Shown here in pieces: positions 29,028 through 37,945 of a stretch of DNA of 64,000 nucleotides. The stretch is taken from contig NZ_CP137003.1 of the NCBI RefSeq assembly GCF_033110965.1, positions 2,852,001-2,916,000 of the forward strand, written 5' to 3'. Every line of letters starts with the position of its first letter. Position 1 is the first letter of the stretch. This DNA comes from Raineyella sp. LH-20 (GTDB lineage: Bacteria; Actinomycetota; Actinomycetes; Propionibacteriales; Propionibacteriaceae). The notes under the pieces were generated by a model. The model was not told the origin of the DNA, ran no database searches, and saw only the letters and a list, made by a program, of their open reading frames with translations. The translations under genes were made by a program, and so were the position numbers.

Positions 29028-29047
29028 CCTGCCGGGGGAGGACTGAC
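29010..29047. repeat. 19-bp perfect tandem duplication over the tdk stop codon
   Basis: CTGCCGGGGGAGGACTGAC occurs at 29010-29028 and again at 29029-29047; the first copy contains the functional stop TGA. Confidence 0.95.
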
Positions 29048-29059
29048 CGGCCGGTCCGG

Positions 29060-29965
29060 TCAGGAATCCTGGTCGGGACCGCTGCCGAAGACGATCTCGT
29101 CCCAGCTCGGCACGTGTGCCCGCTTGCGTGACGTCCGGCGACGTGGTGCCGGCGGGGTCTCGTGGTCCATCAACGGTGGTTGCTCGCTGTCGGGTCGGGA
29201 CCGGCGCTGCGCACCGGAGCGTGACGCGCCCCGGTTCGAGGGACGCGGCAGATCCTCGTCCTCCGGAACGTCCTCGTCGCCGTCGTCCTCGGGGAGATCG
29301 GGCACCAGGCGCGGACCGGAGTACTCCTCGCGTTCCCCGTCGATGCCCCGGAGCATGCTGAGCGTGTCCTCGTAGCCGGACAGGGTGTCCTCGTAGGTGC
29401 TCATCATCTCGTAGAGCGTGTCCATCTCGTTCGGGCCGTCGTCGTCCCAGTCCTCGTCGAAGTCGTCCTCCGGCGCCATCCGGGCACGACGCTGCTCCTC
29501 GGTCAGTTCGAGGGTCGGCTCGGTGTCCAGATCGAGCGGCGGCAGCGGCTGCTCGCCGAGCATCCAGCGGGCGTCCTCGTTGGCGGCGACCGAGTAGCGC
29601 GCGTCGACGTCGAAGTTGAAGACCGCCCGGCGGCCCCCGTCGTCGGCGGGCAGCTCGGCGATCACCTGCCAGCGGCGGCGCTCCACCCGGGCGGCGGACC
29701 ATGCCACCTGCCGCGGGTCGAGGTCCAGTGCGCGGAGCCGTTCGGTGACGACGGCCTCCAGCCCGCGATGGGCCGGCGAATCGCCGGCGCGACGTACGTT
29801 GGTCTCCCGGGCCAGGTCGGCGATGTGAGCACGCTCGGCCAGGATCGGGACGGCGTAGCCGGCGAGGTCGGCGGGCTCCACCCCGGCCTCCCGGGCGACC
29901 TCCTCGACACTCGACCCGGACCGCAGGCGGTCCTGGATCTCGCGCAGTGTCAAAGAGCTGTCCAT
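29060..29965 (-). CDS. sepH: Cell-division regulator SepH (DUF3071)
   Basis: The protein is 301 aa. The N-terminal DUF3071 domain (about 1-150) includes a helix-turn-helix-like stretch SVEEVAREAGVEPADLAGYAVPILAERAHIADLAR. It is followed by an acidic, disordered linker (EDDFDEDWDDDGPNEMD) and a basic C-terminus ending with the conserved VPSWDEIVFG segment. In Streptomyces and Mycobacterium, SepH binds FtsZ and promotes filament assembly. Start: ATG 29965, seven bases after TATCTT (minus strand, 29978-29973), so leaderless. It is divergent from hemH. Confidence 0.93.
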   Translation of the reverse strand: MDSSLTLREIQDRLRSGSSVEEVAREAGVEPADLAGYAVPILAERAHIADLARETNVRRAGDSPAHRGLEAVVTERLRALDLDPRQVAWSAARVERRRWQVIAELPADDGGRRAVFNFDVDARYSVAANEDARWMLGEQPLPPLDLDTEPTLELTEEQRRARMAPEDDFDEDWDDDGPNEMDTLYEMMSTYEDTLSGYEDTLSMLRGIDGEREEYSGPRLVPDLPEDDGDEDVPEDEDLPRPSNRGASRSGAQRRSRPDSEQPPLMDHETPPAPRRRTSRKRAHVPSWDEIVFGSGPDQDS

Positions 29966-30027
29966 GCGGGCCAAGATACCCCGTGGACGGTGGCGACCCG
30001 GCTCAACCCTCAACCTAAACTCACGGG

Positions 30028-31077
30028 GTGAGCTCTCCGCTGTCCCGCTACGACGCCGTTCTGCTGCTCTCCTTCGGGGGACCGGAGCGTCCCGAGGACG
30101 TCGTGCCGTTCCTGCGCAACGTCACCCGCGGCAAGGACATCCCGGACGAGCGGTTGGAGGTCGTCGGCGGTCACTACCGCCGGTTCGGCGGCCGCAGCCC
30201 GATCAATGACCAGAACCGTGCTCTGCTGGCCGCCCTGCGTGCCGAGCTGGACGGCCGCGGGATCGACGTGCCGCTGGCGTGGGGCAACCGGAATTGGGCG
30301 CCGTACGTGGCGGACGTCCTTGCCGATCTCGCGGCAGGAGGCGCCCGCCGGGTGCTGGTCCTGACGACCAGCGCCTACCCGTCCTACTCCGGCTGCCGTC
30401 AGTATCTGGAGGACGTCGAGCGGCACTGCCCGCCGGGGCTGAAGGTCGACACCGTGGCGCCGTACGCCCTCGAGGAGGGGTTCGGCACCGCCAACCTCGA
30501 CGCGGTGCGGGCCGCGCGGGCCGCGTTGGTGGCACAGGGACACCCCGACCCGTACGTGCTGTTCGTCACCCACTCCATCCCGGTGGCGATGGCCCGCACG
30601 TCCGGTCCGGCCGGCTCACCGGAGCGCGAGGGACACACCGGCGGGGCGTACGTCGCGACGCTGGAGACGGTCGCCGAGCGGATCCTGGCGGGTCTGGAGG
30701 CCGAGCTCGGCAGCCGACCGGCGTACGGCATCGGGTACTGCTCGCGGTCGGGGCCGGCCTCGGTGCCGTGGCTGGAGCCGGACGTCAACGACGCCCTGCG
30801 GGCGCTGGCGGCCCAGGGCGTGGAGGCGGTCGTGGTCGCGCCGATCGGCTTCGTCAGCGACCACATGGAGGTCGTCTACGACCTGGACGTGGAGGCGGCG
30901 GCCACGGCGGGGGAGCTGGGACTGGCGGTGCGCCGGGCGGCCACCGCCGGCACGCATCCGGCGTTCGTCGCCGGCCTGGTGGACCGGCTGGTCGCCACCG
31001 CAGTGGCCCCGGGGCCCGGTTGCCCGGTCGACTGCTGCCCCCGGCCGGTCCGCCCGTCCCGTTCCGTGGCCCGCTGA
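30028..31077 (+). CDS. hemH: Ferrochelatase, coproporphyrin type (HemH/CpfC)
   Basis: The protein is 349 aa. It opens DAVLLLSFGGPERPEDVVPFLRNV, and contains YPSYSGCRQY, FVTHSIPVAM (catalytic His) and VAPIGFVSDHMEVVYDLD (conserved Glu). A C-terminal cysteine cluster CPVDCC (C332, C336, C337) suggests the [2Fe-2S] cluster found in actinobacterial enzymes. With HemE and HemQ in the same window, it most likely inserts iron into coproporphyrin III rather than protoporphyrin IX. Start: GTG 30028, six bases after TAAACT (30016-30021), so leaderless. Confidence 0.93.
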   Translation: MSSPLSRYDAVLLLSFGGPERPEDVVPFLRNVTRGKDIPDERLEVVGGHYRRFGGRSPINDQNRALLAALRAELDGRGIDVPLAWGNRNWAPYVADVLADLAAGGARRVLVLTTSAYPSYSGCRQYLEDVERHCPPGLKVDTVAPYALEEGFGTANLDAVRAARAALVAQGHPDPYVLFVTHSIPVAMARTSGPAGSPEREGHTGGAYVATLETVAERILAGLEAELGSRPAYGIGYCSRSGPASVPWLEPDVNDALRALAAQGVEAVVVAPIGFVSDHMEVVYDLDVEAAATAGELGLAVRRAATAGTHPAFVAGLVDRLVATAVAPGPGCPVDCCPRPVRPSRSVAR

Positions 31078-31163
31078 CGTACGACGACCTGCTCGTCCGC
31101 CAGGATGTCCTACCGGATGTCGTGGCGGCCGGGCGATGAGACGAATCCGACCGGTCCCAGCAC

Positions 31164-31169
31164 TTGACA
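31164..31169 (+). promoter_or_regulatory. Consensus -35 TTGACA upstream of DUF4193 gene
   Basis: A perfect TTGACA lies 85 bp before the start. Possible -10 elements are TGTATT or CTGTAT 18-19 bases downstream, so the promoter assignment is partial. It is one of the few consensus -35 elements in the window. Confidence 0.45.
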
Positions 31170-31248
31170 GGCATGGTATGAATGCCCCTGTATTGGTCCA
31201 CGAGGTGGCCCCGCAACGACTGCAGGGGCCGTGATGGGGAAGGCAGGA

Positions 31249-31551
31249 ATGGCCACTGATTACGACGCTCCTCGCAAGAACGAGGAGGATGTGAGCGAGG
31301 ACTCGCTCGAAGCCCTCAAGAACCGTCGCAACGACCAGCAGTCGGGCAACGTGGACGAGGACGAGGTGGCGGCCGCGGAGTCGTTCGAACTCCCCGGCGC
31401 AGACCTCTCCCATGAGGAACTGACCGTCAAGGTGCTGCCCAAGCAGCAGGACGAGTTCACCTGTGCGAGCTGTTTCCTGGTCCGCAAGCGCACCCAGATC
31501 GCCAAGATCGACGGCGATCTGATCTACTGCACCGACTGCGTCCGCGGCTGA
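31249..31551 (+). CDS. DUF4193 zinc-ribbon protein
   Basis: The protein is 100 aa, acidic, with a four-cysteine ribbon CASC ... CTDC in the last 30 residues. It is a conserved actinobacterial protein of unknown function, usually beside dut and DUF3093 as here. Start: ATG 31249 after GGGAAGG; ATG 31234 is in frame but would include the ribosome-binding site. It has a leader of its own and a strong terminator. Confidence 0.85.
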   Translation: MATDYDAPRKNEEDVSEDSLEALKNRRNDQQSGNVDEDEVAAAESFELPGADLSHEELTVKVLPKQQDEFTCASCFLVRKRTQIAKIDGDLIYCTDCVRG

Positions 31552-31624
31552 CGTCGCGGGCCGTGGCCGGTGCACGTCGGGTCGGCAGACACATCGGGTC
31601 GGCGGGCACGGCGGCAGCCTCCGA

Positions 31625-31654
31625 AAGGGCTCAGGTGATCACACCTGAGCCCTT
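31625..31654. terminator. Bidirectional terminator between DUF4193 and DUF4235 genes
   Basis: Perfect 13-bp stem AAGGGCTCAGGTG (31625-31637) with CACCTGAGCCCTT (31642-31654), loop ATCA, in a convergent spacer. Confidence 0.85.
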
Positions 31655-31664
31655 CGTGCTGCGC

Positions 31665-31952
31665 TCAGATCTTGACGGCGATCCGGTGCGGCTTGGTCCG
31701 GGCACCCCGGGACAGCAGGTAGCGGGTGCCGATCCGCTGCGCCGCCACCTGGGCGACGGCCAGTCCGGCAGCGCTGGCCAGCGCCCACAGGATCGCCGCG
31801 GTGGCGTCGGCCTCCGGGTCGGTCGGCTCCGGCGGCTCCTCGCCGGTGACATAGCGCCATCCGGCGGTGAGCAGCTTGTGCGTCACCACCGTCGCCGCGG
31901 CGCCTGCGGCCGCGGTGTAGACCTTGTACACGAGAGCGTCGGCGATGGCCAT
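31665..31952 (-). CDS. DUF4235 membrane protein
   Basis: The protein is 95 aa with two short hydrophobic segments (VYTAAAGAAATVVTHKLLTAGW; AAILWALASAAGLAVAQVAAQRI) flanking a Pro/Glu-rich loop with the conserved TGEEPPEP, as in DUF4235. Function unknown. Start: ATG 31952 with GAAGGGAA upstream. It is convergent with DUF4193. Confidence 0.85.
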   Translation of the reverse strand: MAIADALVYKVYTAAAGAAATVVTHKLLTAGWRYVTGEEPPEPTDPEADATAAILWALASAAGLAVAQVAAQRIGTRYLLSRGARTKPHRIAVKI

Positions 31953-32036
31953 CGGGTTCCCTTCACACGAGCGGGCGTTGGGTCCATCCTAGGGCGGCGG
32001 TGCCGTGCCGGGGCAACGAGATGATTAGGTAGGTCC

Positions 32037-32480
32037 GTGGCATATCGCGAACGACTCCTGCTGTCGTGGTGGTGGATCGTGGTGATCGCCGGGGTGATCC
32101 TGTCGGTGGCGGTGGTCTACTTCGTCTACCAGCCGCCGGGGATCGCCGGGGCCATCACGCTCGCGCTGGTGGCCCTCGCCGTCGGCGCCGCGGCCGCGGG
32201 CAGTGCCCGGGTGGCGGTCGAGCCGGACGGACTGCGGGCGGGCCGCAATCTGCTGGAGTGGCCGTACGTCGCGGAGGCGCGCGCCCTGAGCGCCGACGAG
32301 TCGCGGGACCGGATGGGGGCCGGTGCGGATCATCGCGCCTTCCTGGTGGTCCGGCCCTACATCCGTCGGGTGGTCGAGGTGACGCTGGCCGATCCGGCCG
32401 ACCCGCACCCGTACTGGCTGGTGAGTTCGCGCCACCCCGAGGAACTCGCCGATGCGATCCGGCGGGCGGCGCACCGATGA
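32037..32480 (+). CDS. DUF3093 membrane protein
   Basis: The protein is 147 aa. It starts [19 protein letters not shown], with two N-terminal helices and a soluble C-terminal part ending [17 protein letters not shown], the DUF3093 pattern. Function unknown. Start: GTG 32037, six bases after TTAGGT (32025-32030), so probably leaderless. It overlaps dut by ATGA and opens the DUF3093-dut-DUF3710 operon. Confidence 0.88.
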   Translation: MAYRERLLLSWWWIVVIAGVILSVAVVYFVYQPPGIAGAITLALVALAVGAAAAGSARVAVEPDGLRAGRNLLEWPYVAEARALSADESRDRMGAGADHRAFLVVRPYIRRVVEVTLADPADPHPYWLVSSRHPEELADAIRRAAHR

Positions 32481-32974
32481 GCCCGGCGGAGGGGCAGACC
32501 GCGGAGGAGCGTACGGTCGCGGTCCGGATCGTCCGGCTGGACCCCGACCTCCCGTTGCCGACGTACGCCCGGGCACTCGATGCGGGCGCCGACCTGCACG
32601 CCGCCGAGGACGTGGAACTGGCCCCGGGGGAGCGCAGCCTGGTCGGCACCGGCATCGCCCTGGCGATCCCGCCGGGCACCGCCGCCTTCGTCCACCCGCG
32701 GTCCGGGCTGGCGGCCAGGGAGGGGCTCAGCATCGTCAACAGCCCGGGTACGGTGGATGCCGGATATCGTGGTGAGGTCAAGGTGTGCCTGATCAACACC
32801 GACCGGCATCGTACGATCCGGATCCGTCGCGGTGACCGCATCGCGCAGCTGGTGATCCAGCCGGTGCTGCGCGCCGCGTTCACCGAGGTCGACGAACTGC
32901 CGACCTCGGAACGGGGCACCGATGGACACGGTTCGACCGGCACCCGGTCGTCCGCACGACAGGAGAACGCATGA
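32477..32974 (+). CDS. dut: dUTP diphosphatase (dUTPase)
   Basis: The protein is 165 aa, homotrimeric type, with all five motifs: [57 protein letters not shown] and the C-terminal [10 protein letters not shown] lid. Motif 5 has TDGHG where GGFG is usual, so the Phe that stacks on uracil is His here. It converts dUTP to dUMP. It is coupled by ATGA overlaps to both neighbours. Confidence 0.95.
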   Translation: MSPAEGQTAEERTVAVRIVRLDPDLPLPTYARALDAGADLHAAEDVELAPGERSLVGTGIALAIPPGTAAFVHPRSGLAAREGLSIVNSPGTVDAGYRGEVKVCLINTDRHRTIRIRRGDRIAQLVIQPVLRAAFTEVDELPTSERGTDGHGSTGTRSSARQENA

Positions 32975-33864
32975 TCTTCGGACGCAAGCGCAAGGCCCGC
33001 GACCACGGTGCGGACCCGGAGGAGGAGCGCCCGGACCCCACCGCCGACACCGACGGATCGAGCACCGCTGACCTCGCCGGGCCGGGCGCCGCGGGCACTG
33101 ACGGATCCGGCACCGCCGCCACCGACGAGGCCGCCACCGATTGGCGTGGCGCCGCGCCGGATGATCCGTGGGTGGCGGTGGACGCCCGCGACTGGCGCCA
33201 GGACGGCCCCTTCGACATCGACGAGGTCGACCTGGAGGGCGATCCGGTGGGCCGGATGGACCTCGGGGCGATGGTCATCACGCCGATCGACGGCATGGAG
33301 GTGCGGTTCCAGGTCGAGCAGAGTTCGGCCCGTGCGACCGCGGTGCTGCTGTTGCACGGCGAGTCGGCGATGGAGCTGAGCGTCTACGCGGCACCACGCA
33401 GCGGGGGACTGTGGGCCGACGTCCGCCAGGAGGTCGCCCAGCTGGCCCGCCAGCAGGGCGGCACCGCCGAACTGGCCGAGGGGCCGTTCGGGGTCGAGGT
33501 CCGCCGGATGATGCCGGTGGCCACCCCGGACGGCCAGCAGGGCCTGCAGCCGACCCGGATGCTGATGATCGAGGGACCGCGCTGGGCGCTCCGGGCGGTC
33601 GTCTACGGCCGGGCCGCCATCGACTACGCCGACGAGGCGGTCACCGCCGAACTGCGCGAGGTGCTGCGCGACACCGTTGTCCGCCGCGGCGACCTGCCGA
33701 TGCCCCCCGGCAGCATCATGGCGCTGACCCTGCCGCCGGAACTCGACGAACAGATCCGTTCGGCCACCCAGGCCGAGACCCCGGCCCAGCCGGAGGCGCC
33801 GACCGAGGACGATCGACGTACGCTGCCCGATCCGAGCGGCCAGTCGACCGCGATCCAGGGCTGA
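32971..33864 (+). CDS. DUF3710 family protein
   Basis: The protein is 297 aa. A basic start [11 protein letters not shown] is followed by an Asp/Thr/Ala-rich disordered stretch to about residue 60. Then comes the DUF3710 core (GPFDIDEVD through [21 protein letters not shown]) and a Pro/Glu-rich tail. It is an actinobacterial protein of unknown function that typically follows dut. The ATG overlaps the dut stop. Confidence 0.87.
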   Translation: MIFGRKRKARDHGADPEEERPDPTADTDGSSTADLAGPGAAGTDGSGTAATDEAATDWRGAAPDDPWVAVDARDWRQDGPFDIDEVDLEGDPVGRMDLGAMVITPIDGMEVRFQVEQSSARATAVLLLHGESAMELSVYAAPRSGGLWADVRQEVAQLARQQGGTAELAEGPFGVEVRRMMPVATPDGQQGLQPTRMLMIEGPRWALRAVVYGRAAIDYADEAVTAELREVLRDTVVRRGDLPMPPGSIMALTLPPELDEQIRSATQAETPAQPEAPTEDDRRTLPDPSGQSTAIQG

Positions 33865-33865
33865 C

Positions 33866-35071
33866 ATGGCGGAGGACACCGTCAGCACGCTCGGGGTCGG
33901 CAACGCCCCGGAGGTCGGCAGCATCGTCGGACCGGTCGACGTCGGCCCGGTCGCCCACGGCGGCCACTGTGTCGCCCGGCTCGACGGTCGGGTCATCTTC
34001 GTCCGCCACACCCTGCCCGGCGAATCGGTCCGGGTGATGCTGACCGACACCACGCACGACCGGTTCTGGCGCGGCGACGCCGTCGAGATCCTCCGGGCCG
34101 CCCCGGGGCGGGTGACGCCCCGCTGCCCGGTCGCCGGACCCGGACAGTGCGGCGGCTGCGACCTCCAGCATGCCGACCCGGCGACCCAGCGGCAGCTGAA
34201 GGCCGCGGTGATCCGCGAACAACTGGCCCACCTCGCCGGGATCGAGACCGACGTCGAGGTCGAGCCGCTGCCCGGCGGTGCTTTCGGCTGGCGCACCCGG
34301 ATGGCGTACGTCGCTCGCGACGGCCGCGCGATGATGCGGATCCACCGCAGCAACGACCTGGTCGAGGTGCCCGCGGGAGGCTGTCCGCTGGCCGTCTCCG
34401 CCCAGCCTGATCCGCAGCTGCTGGCCGCTGGCCTTGACGGCGACGACGACCACGCGTTGCGGGTGGTCACCGCGGCCACCGGAGCCAGCACGGTGCTCGT
34501 CGACGGCATCGTCACCGACGGCCCCCGCGATCTCGTGGAGCGGGCCGCCGGGCGCGACTGGCGGGTGGACGCCGACGGCTTCTGGCAGGTCCATCCGTAC
34601 GCCGCGGACACCCTGGTGGATGCGGTGATGGAGGCGCTGGCGCCGGTCGCCGGCGAGCGGGGCTTCGACCTTTACTGTGGTGTGGGACTCTTCGCCGGGG
34701 CGCTCTCCGACGCAGGGGTGCAGATGTGGGGCGTCGAGGTCGACCGGCGGGCGATCGAGCTGGCCCAGACCAACGTCCCGACGGCACGGTTCACCGCCGG
34801 CCGGGTCGACCGGCTGCTGCGCCGGATGCCCCGGGCCACCGACCTGGTGGTCCTGGATCCGCCGCGGACCGGCGCCGGCAAGGACGTCATCGATGCGGTC
34901 GCCGACCGCAATCCGCGGGCCATCGCCTACGTCGCCTGCGATCCGGCGGCGCTGGGCCGCGACCTGGGCCGGCTCCGCCGACAGGGCTACGAGCTGGCGT
35001 CGCTGCGGGCGTTCGACCTGTTCCCCAACACCCATCACGTGGAGTGTGTGGCCACCTGCGTGCCGGCCTGA
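33866..35071 (+). CDS. TRAM-domain RNA (uracil-5-)-methyltransferase, TrmA/RumA family
   Basis: The protein is 401 aa. The N-terminal TRAM domain (about 15-75) is followed by an iron-sulfur-type cysteine cluster (CPVAGPGQCGGCDLQH). The SAM-binding methyltransferase has DLYCGVGLFAGAL, VLDPPRTGAG and YVACDPAALGRD, where the Cys is the expected catalytic nucleophile. It methylates U to m5U in tRNA or 23S rRNA; the exact target cannot be assigned. It starts two bases after the DUF3710 stop without a clear Shine-Dalgarno, so coupled translation is likely. Confidence 0.88.
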   Translation: MAEDTVSTLGVGNAPEVGSIVGPVDVGPVAHGGHCVARLDGRVIFVRHTLPGESVRVMLTDTTHDRFWRGDAVEILRAAPGRVTPRCPVAGPGQCGGCDLQHADPATQRQLKAAVIREQLAHLAGIETDVEVEPLPGGAFGWRTRMAYVARDGRAMMRIHRSNDLVEVPAGGCPLAVSAQPDPQLLAAGLDGDDDHALRVVTAATGASTVLVDGIVTDGPRDLVERAAGRDWRVDADGFWQVHPYAADTLVDAVMEALAPVAGERGFDLYCGVGLFAGALSDAGVQMWGVEVDRRAIELAQTNVPTARFTAGRVDRLLRRMPRATDLVVLDPPRTGAGKDVIDAVADRNPRAIAYVACDPAALGRDLGRLRRQGYELASLRAFDLFPNTHHVECVATCVPA

Positions 35072-35116
35072 ACCGGTGACGTGCTGGCCTGCACCGGCCC
35101 AGCCGCTGCGGTTCGG

Positions 35117-35136
35117 CTGAGCCGGCCAGGGCTCAG
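35117..35136. terminator. Weak hairpin between the RNA methyltransferase and metI
   Basis: CTGAGCC and GGCTCAG (7 bp) flank a 6-base loop at the convergent gene ends and overlap the metI stop codon. The stem is short, so the call is tentative. Confidence 0.35.
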
Positions 35137-35792
35137 TGGTGCATCACCCGGTGCGCCAGTCGGTTGCCGATCACCTGGGCGAGCTGGACGATCACGATGA
35201 TCACCACGACCGCGAGCAGGGTGACGGCGTAGTTGAACTGCTGGTAGCCGTAGGTGATCGCCAGGTCCCCGAGGCCGCCGCCACCGATGTAGCCGGCGAC
35301 CGCGGACATGTCGACCACACCGATGAAGACGAAGGTGTAGCCGAGGACCAGGGGCCCAGTGGACTCCCTGACCACCACGTCGAGCAGCACCCTGGTCCGG
35401 GAGGCGCCCATCGCCCGGGCGGCCTCGACCAGCCCGGCGTCGATCCCGACGAGGTTCTGTTCGACGATGCGGCCGACCACGACCGAGGCCATCAGGGTCA
35501 TCGGGAGGATCGCCGCTTGCGTTCCCACCGAGCGACCCGTCAGCGCGAGTGACAACGGTTGCACCAGGGAGATGAAGATGACGAACGGGATCGGCCGCAC
35601 GACGTTGACCAGCAGGTTGACAGCGGCGAACAGCACCCGGTGCTCCAGCAGGTTGCCCGGTCTGGTGGCGTAGAGCAGGATCCCGATGAGGGTCCCGACC
35701 ACCGCCCCGATCAGCATCGTCAGGGACACCATCTGCAGGGTCTGCGCCACGGACTGCCCCAGGAGCGGTCCCATGACGGTCCAGTCGATCAT
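35133..35792 (-). CDS. metI: MetI-type ABC transporter permease
   Basis: The protein is 219 aa with five to six helices. The permease signature EAARAMGASRTRVLLDVVVREST (EAA motif) docks the ATPase. The start TLQMVSLTMLIGAVVGTLIGILLYATRPG and the segment VVDMSAVAGYIGGGGLGDLAITYGYQQF match MetI closely. The ATG overlaps the metN stop by four bases. It is the last gene of the organosulfur operon, so the imported compound may be an organosulfur nutrient rather than methionine itself. Confidence 0.9.
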   Translation of the reverse strand: MIDWTVMGPLLGQSVAQTLQMVSLTMLIGAVVGTLIGILLYATRPGNLLEHRVLFAAVNLLVNVVRPIPFVIFISLVQPLSLALTGRSVGTQAAILPMTLMASVVVGRIVEQNLVGIDAGLVEAARAMGASRTRVLLDVVVRESTGPLVLGYTFVFIGVVDMSAVAGYIGGGGLGDLAITYGYQQFNYAVTLLAVVVIIVIVQLAQVIGNRLAHRVMHH

Positions 35793-36943
35793 CGTCGTCC
35801 GCCCTTCACCTCGAGGCGGTCAGGCGTGGCGACGAGAGCGGTGCCGCCCGGTCGTGGTGGCGCCGCATCAGCGTCGGGCGTCACGGCCGGCCAGACCGTC
35901 ACGCTGGTGCTCGCCGCTAGGTCGTCGACCAGTGCACGGACCGCGTCGGGTGGCCCGTCGAGTGCATAGGTCAGTGACCCGTACGGGCGCTCGGTGATCT
36001 CGACCACCGAGCCGAAGACGACGCCGCTGCTCACGCTCCGGTGGCGCGCCAGCGTCTCGAGCACCTGCTGCTGCGCGGACGGGCCGGCGGACGCGGCAGC
36101 GGAGTCGACGATGGACACCGTCACGAACGTGCCGGGATGGTGGGCCCGGAGCCGGTCGATCGTGGCCGGGGTCGGTGCGTCCTGGATCGTGGACTCGATG
36201 AAGCGTCGGGTCTCCGGGAACCGGGGGTGGGCGAAGACGTCGTAGACCGGGCCGTGGTCGAGCAGGCGGCCGTGTTCCATCACGGCGACGGTGTCGCAGA
36301 TCGAGCGTACGACGTGCATCTCGTGGGTGATCACGACGATCGTGGTGCCCGTGTCGCGGTTCACCCGCTGCAGCAGCTCGAGGACCTCCGTGGTGGTGTT
36401 CGGGTCCAGGGCACTGGTGGCCTCGTCGGCCAGCAGGAGGGACGGCCGGGTGGCGAGTGCCCGGGCGATCCCGACCCGTTGCTTCTGGCCGCCCGACAGC
36501 TGCCCGGGGAACCGGTGTGCTGCCCCGGACATGCCGACGTAGGCGAGCAGTTCGGCGACCCGGCGGGATCGCTCGGCCCTGTCCCAGCCGGCGATCCGCA
36601 GCGGGTACTCCACGTTCTGCTCGACCGTTCGCGATCCCAACAGGTTGAACTGCTGGAAGACCATGCCGATGGACGAGCGCAGGCGCCGCAGCTCCCGCTC
36701 GGTCAGCGACGTCACCTCGCGCCCGCCGACCTCCACCACACCGCTGTCGGGCAGTTCGAGGGCGTTGATCAGCCGGACGAGCGTCGACTTCCCGGCCCCG
36801 GAATACCCGATGATCCCGGTCACGCTACCGGCCTCGATGTCGAGACTGACGTCGTCGACAGCAGTGACCGCAGCGGCGGTCGAGGAGCGCCGTTGGGGCG
36901 TGAACGTCCTGGAGACGTGACGAAGGCTGACGATGGCCGTCAC
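35789..36943 (-). CDS. metN: MetN-type ABC transporter ATP-binding protein
   Basis: The protein is 384 aa. Walker A GYSGAGKST, Q-loop FQQFNLL, signature LSGGQKQRV, Walker B LLLADEATSALDP and switch His THEMHVV are present. A C-terminal NIL domain (about 270-350), the allosteric methionine-sensing domain of MetN, is present, followed by a Pro/Asp-rich tail. It energises import through MetI. The start is ATG 36943, 46 bases after metQ. Confidence 0.92.
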   Translation of the reverse strand: MTAIVSLRHVSRTFTPQRRSSTAAAVTAVDDVSLDIEAGSVTGIIGYSGAGKSTLVRLINALELPDSGVVEVGGREVTSLTERELRRLRSSIGMVFQQFNLLGSRTVEQNVEYPLRIAGWDRAERSRRVAELLAYVGMSGAAHRFPGQLSGGQKQRVGIARALATRPSLLLADEATSALDPNTTTEVLELLQRVNRDTGTTIVVITHEMHVVRSICDTVAVMEHGRLLDHGPVYDVFAHPRFPETRRFIESTIQDAPTPATIDRLRAHHPGTFVTVSIVDSAAASAGPSAQQQVLETLARHRSVSSGVVFGSVVEITERPYGSLTYALDGPPDAVRALVDDLAASTSVTVWPAVTPDADAAPPRPGGTALVATPDRLEVKGGRR

Positions 36944-36989
36944 AGGGGTCCTTCCGGGGCAGAGGAGTCGGAGATCGCGGGAGTGCGCG

Positions 36990-37895
36990 TCACTGCTTGG
37001 ATGCGATGCGCTGCTGGATCGTCGCCAGGCTGGCCTGGAGGGCGGCCGGGTCCTCCTTGAGGAAGGTTCCGGACCCCAAATCCTTGCGGACGGCTTCCTG
37101 GACCGTCGGATCGTGGTAGATCGCCGCGATCTTCAGCAGGGTCGGGTTGTCCTTGTCCTCCGGTCGCGCCACGAAAGCGTTGAGGTACGCCGCGGAGGCC
37201 TCGGCGGTCGGGTCGTCCTTCGCGAGGATGAGGTCCTGGGAGAGGCTGGCCGCCGTGGCGTAGTTGTTGTTCACGATGGCGCCGTCCAGCGAGTCGAGGT
37301 TCTGGGCGGTGACCTTGGCGTCGACCGGGACGACCTTCACCCGGGAGGCCGACGGGTCGATCTCGGCCGGCGTGGAGGTCGAATTGGCGCCGCCCCTGAC
37401 CGTGATCAGGCCCGCCTGCTCCAGGACGACGAGGGAGCGCGACAGGTTGGTCGGGTCGTTGGGCACGGCGATCTGCCCCCCGCTGGGGATCTCGGCGAGA
37501 CTGTGGTGCTTCTTCGAGTACAGCGGCAGCGGGTAGATGGCGGTCGAGCCGATCGGCTGGAGGGACTTGCCGTTCTTCACGTTGTACGTGGCCAGGTACT
37601 GCAGGTGCTGGAACTCGTTGAGGTCGAGCTGCTTCTGGTCCAGCGCCGGATTGGGCTGGTTGTAGTCGGAGAAGTTCTGGAACTCGACGGTGACGCCGGT
37701 CTGCTCTTTCACGGCGCGGGCGTAGACCTGCCAGTAGGGCTCCGCTCCGTCGGAGACGCCGATCCTGACGGTCTTCAGGTCGGTGGGCAGGCCCGCGGCC
37801 TTGGGCTCGGTGGCGTTCCCGGCGCTGCAGGCGGTGAGCAGCGCCAGGGACACGGCGACGACGGCGGCCTTCAGCAGGGCGATGGGCTTGGGCAT
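36990..37895 (-). CDS. metQ: MetQ/NlpA-type substrate-binding lipoprotein
   Basis: The protein is 301 aa. The signal peptide ends in a lipobox LLTAC (Cys22), so the protein is membrane-anchored outside the cell. The NlpA core is clear: VRIGVSDGAEPYW, DLNEFQHLQYLATYN, GGQIAVPNDPTNLSRSLVVLEQAGLI and GAIVNNNYA. It delivers substrate to MetNI. Start: ATG 37895 with AGGAAGAG. Placement downstream of three monooxygenase modules suggests an organosulfur or methionine-like ligand. Confidence 0.93.
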   Translation of the reverse strand: MPKPIALLKAAVVAVSLALLTACSAGNATEPKAAGLPTDLKTVRIGVSDGAEPYWQVYARAVKEQTGVTVEFQNFSDYNQPNPALDQKQLDLNEFQHLQYLATYNVKNGKSLQPIGSTAIYPLPLYSKKHHSLAEIPSGGQIAVPNDPTNLSRSLVVLEQAGLITVRGGANSTSTPAEIDPSASRVKVVPVDAKVTAQNLDSLDGAIVNNNYATAASLSQDLILAKDDPTAEASAAYLNAFVARPEDKDNPTLLKIAAIYHDPTVQEAVRKDLGSGTFLKEDPAALQASLATIQQRIASKQ

Positions 37896-37945
37896 GGTTT
37901 CTCTTCCTGTTCTTCTCGGGTGTTTCCCGGTGGGAGTGGGGGCGG

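Noticed and set aside
29010-29047. Direct repeat at tdk as an attachment site or target-site duplication
   Set aside because: The copies are contiguous with nothing between them, so this is a tandem duplication, not the footprint of an inserted element.
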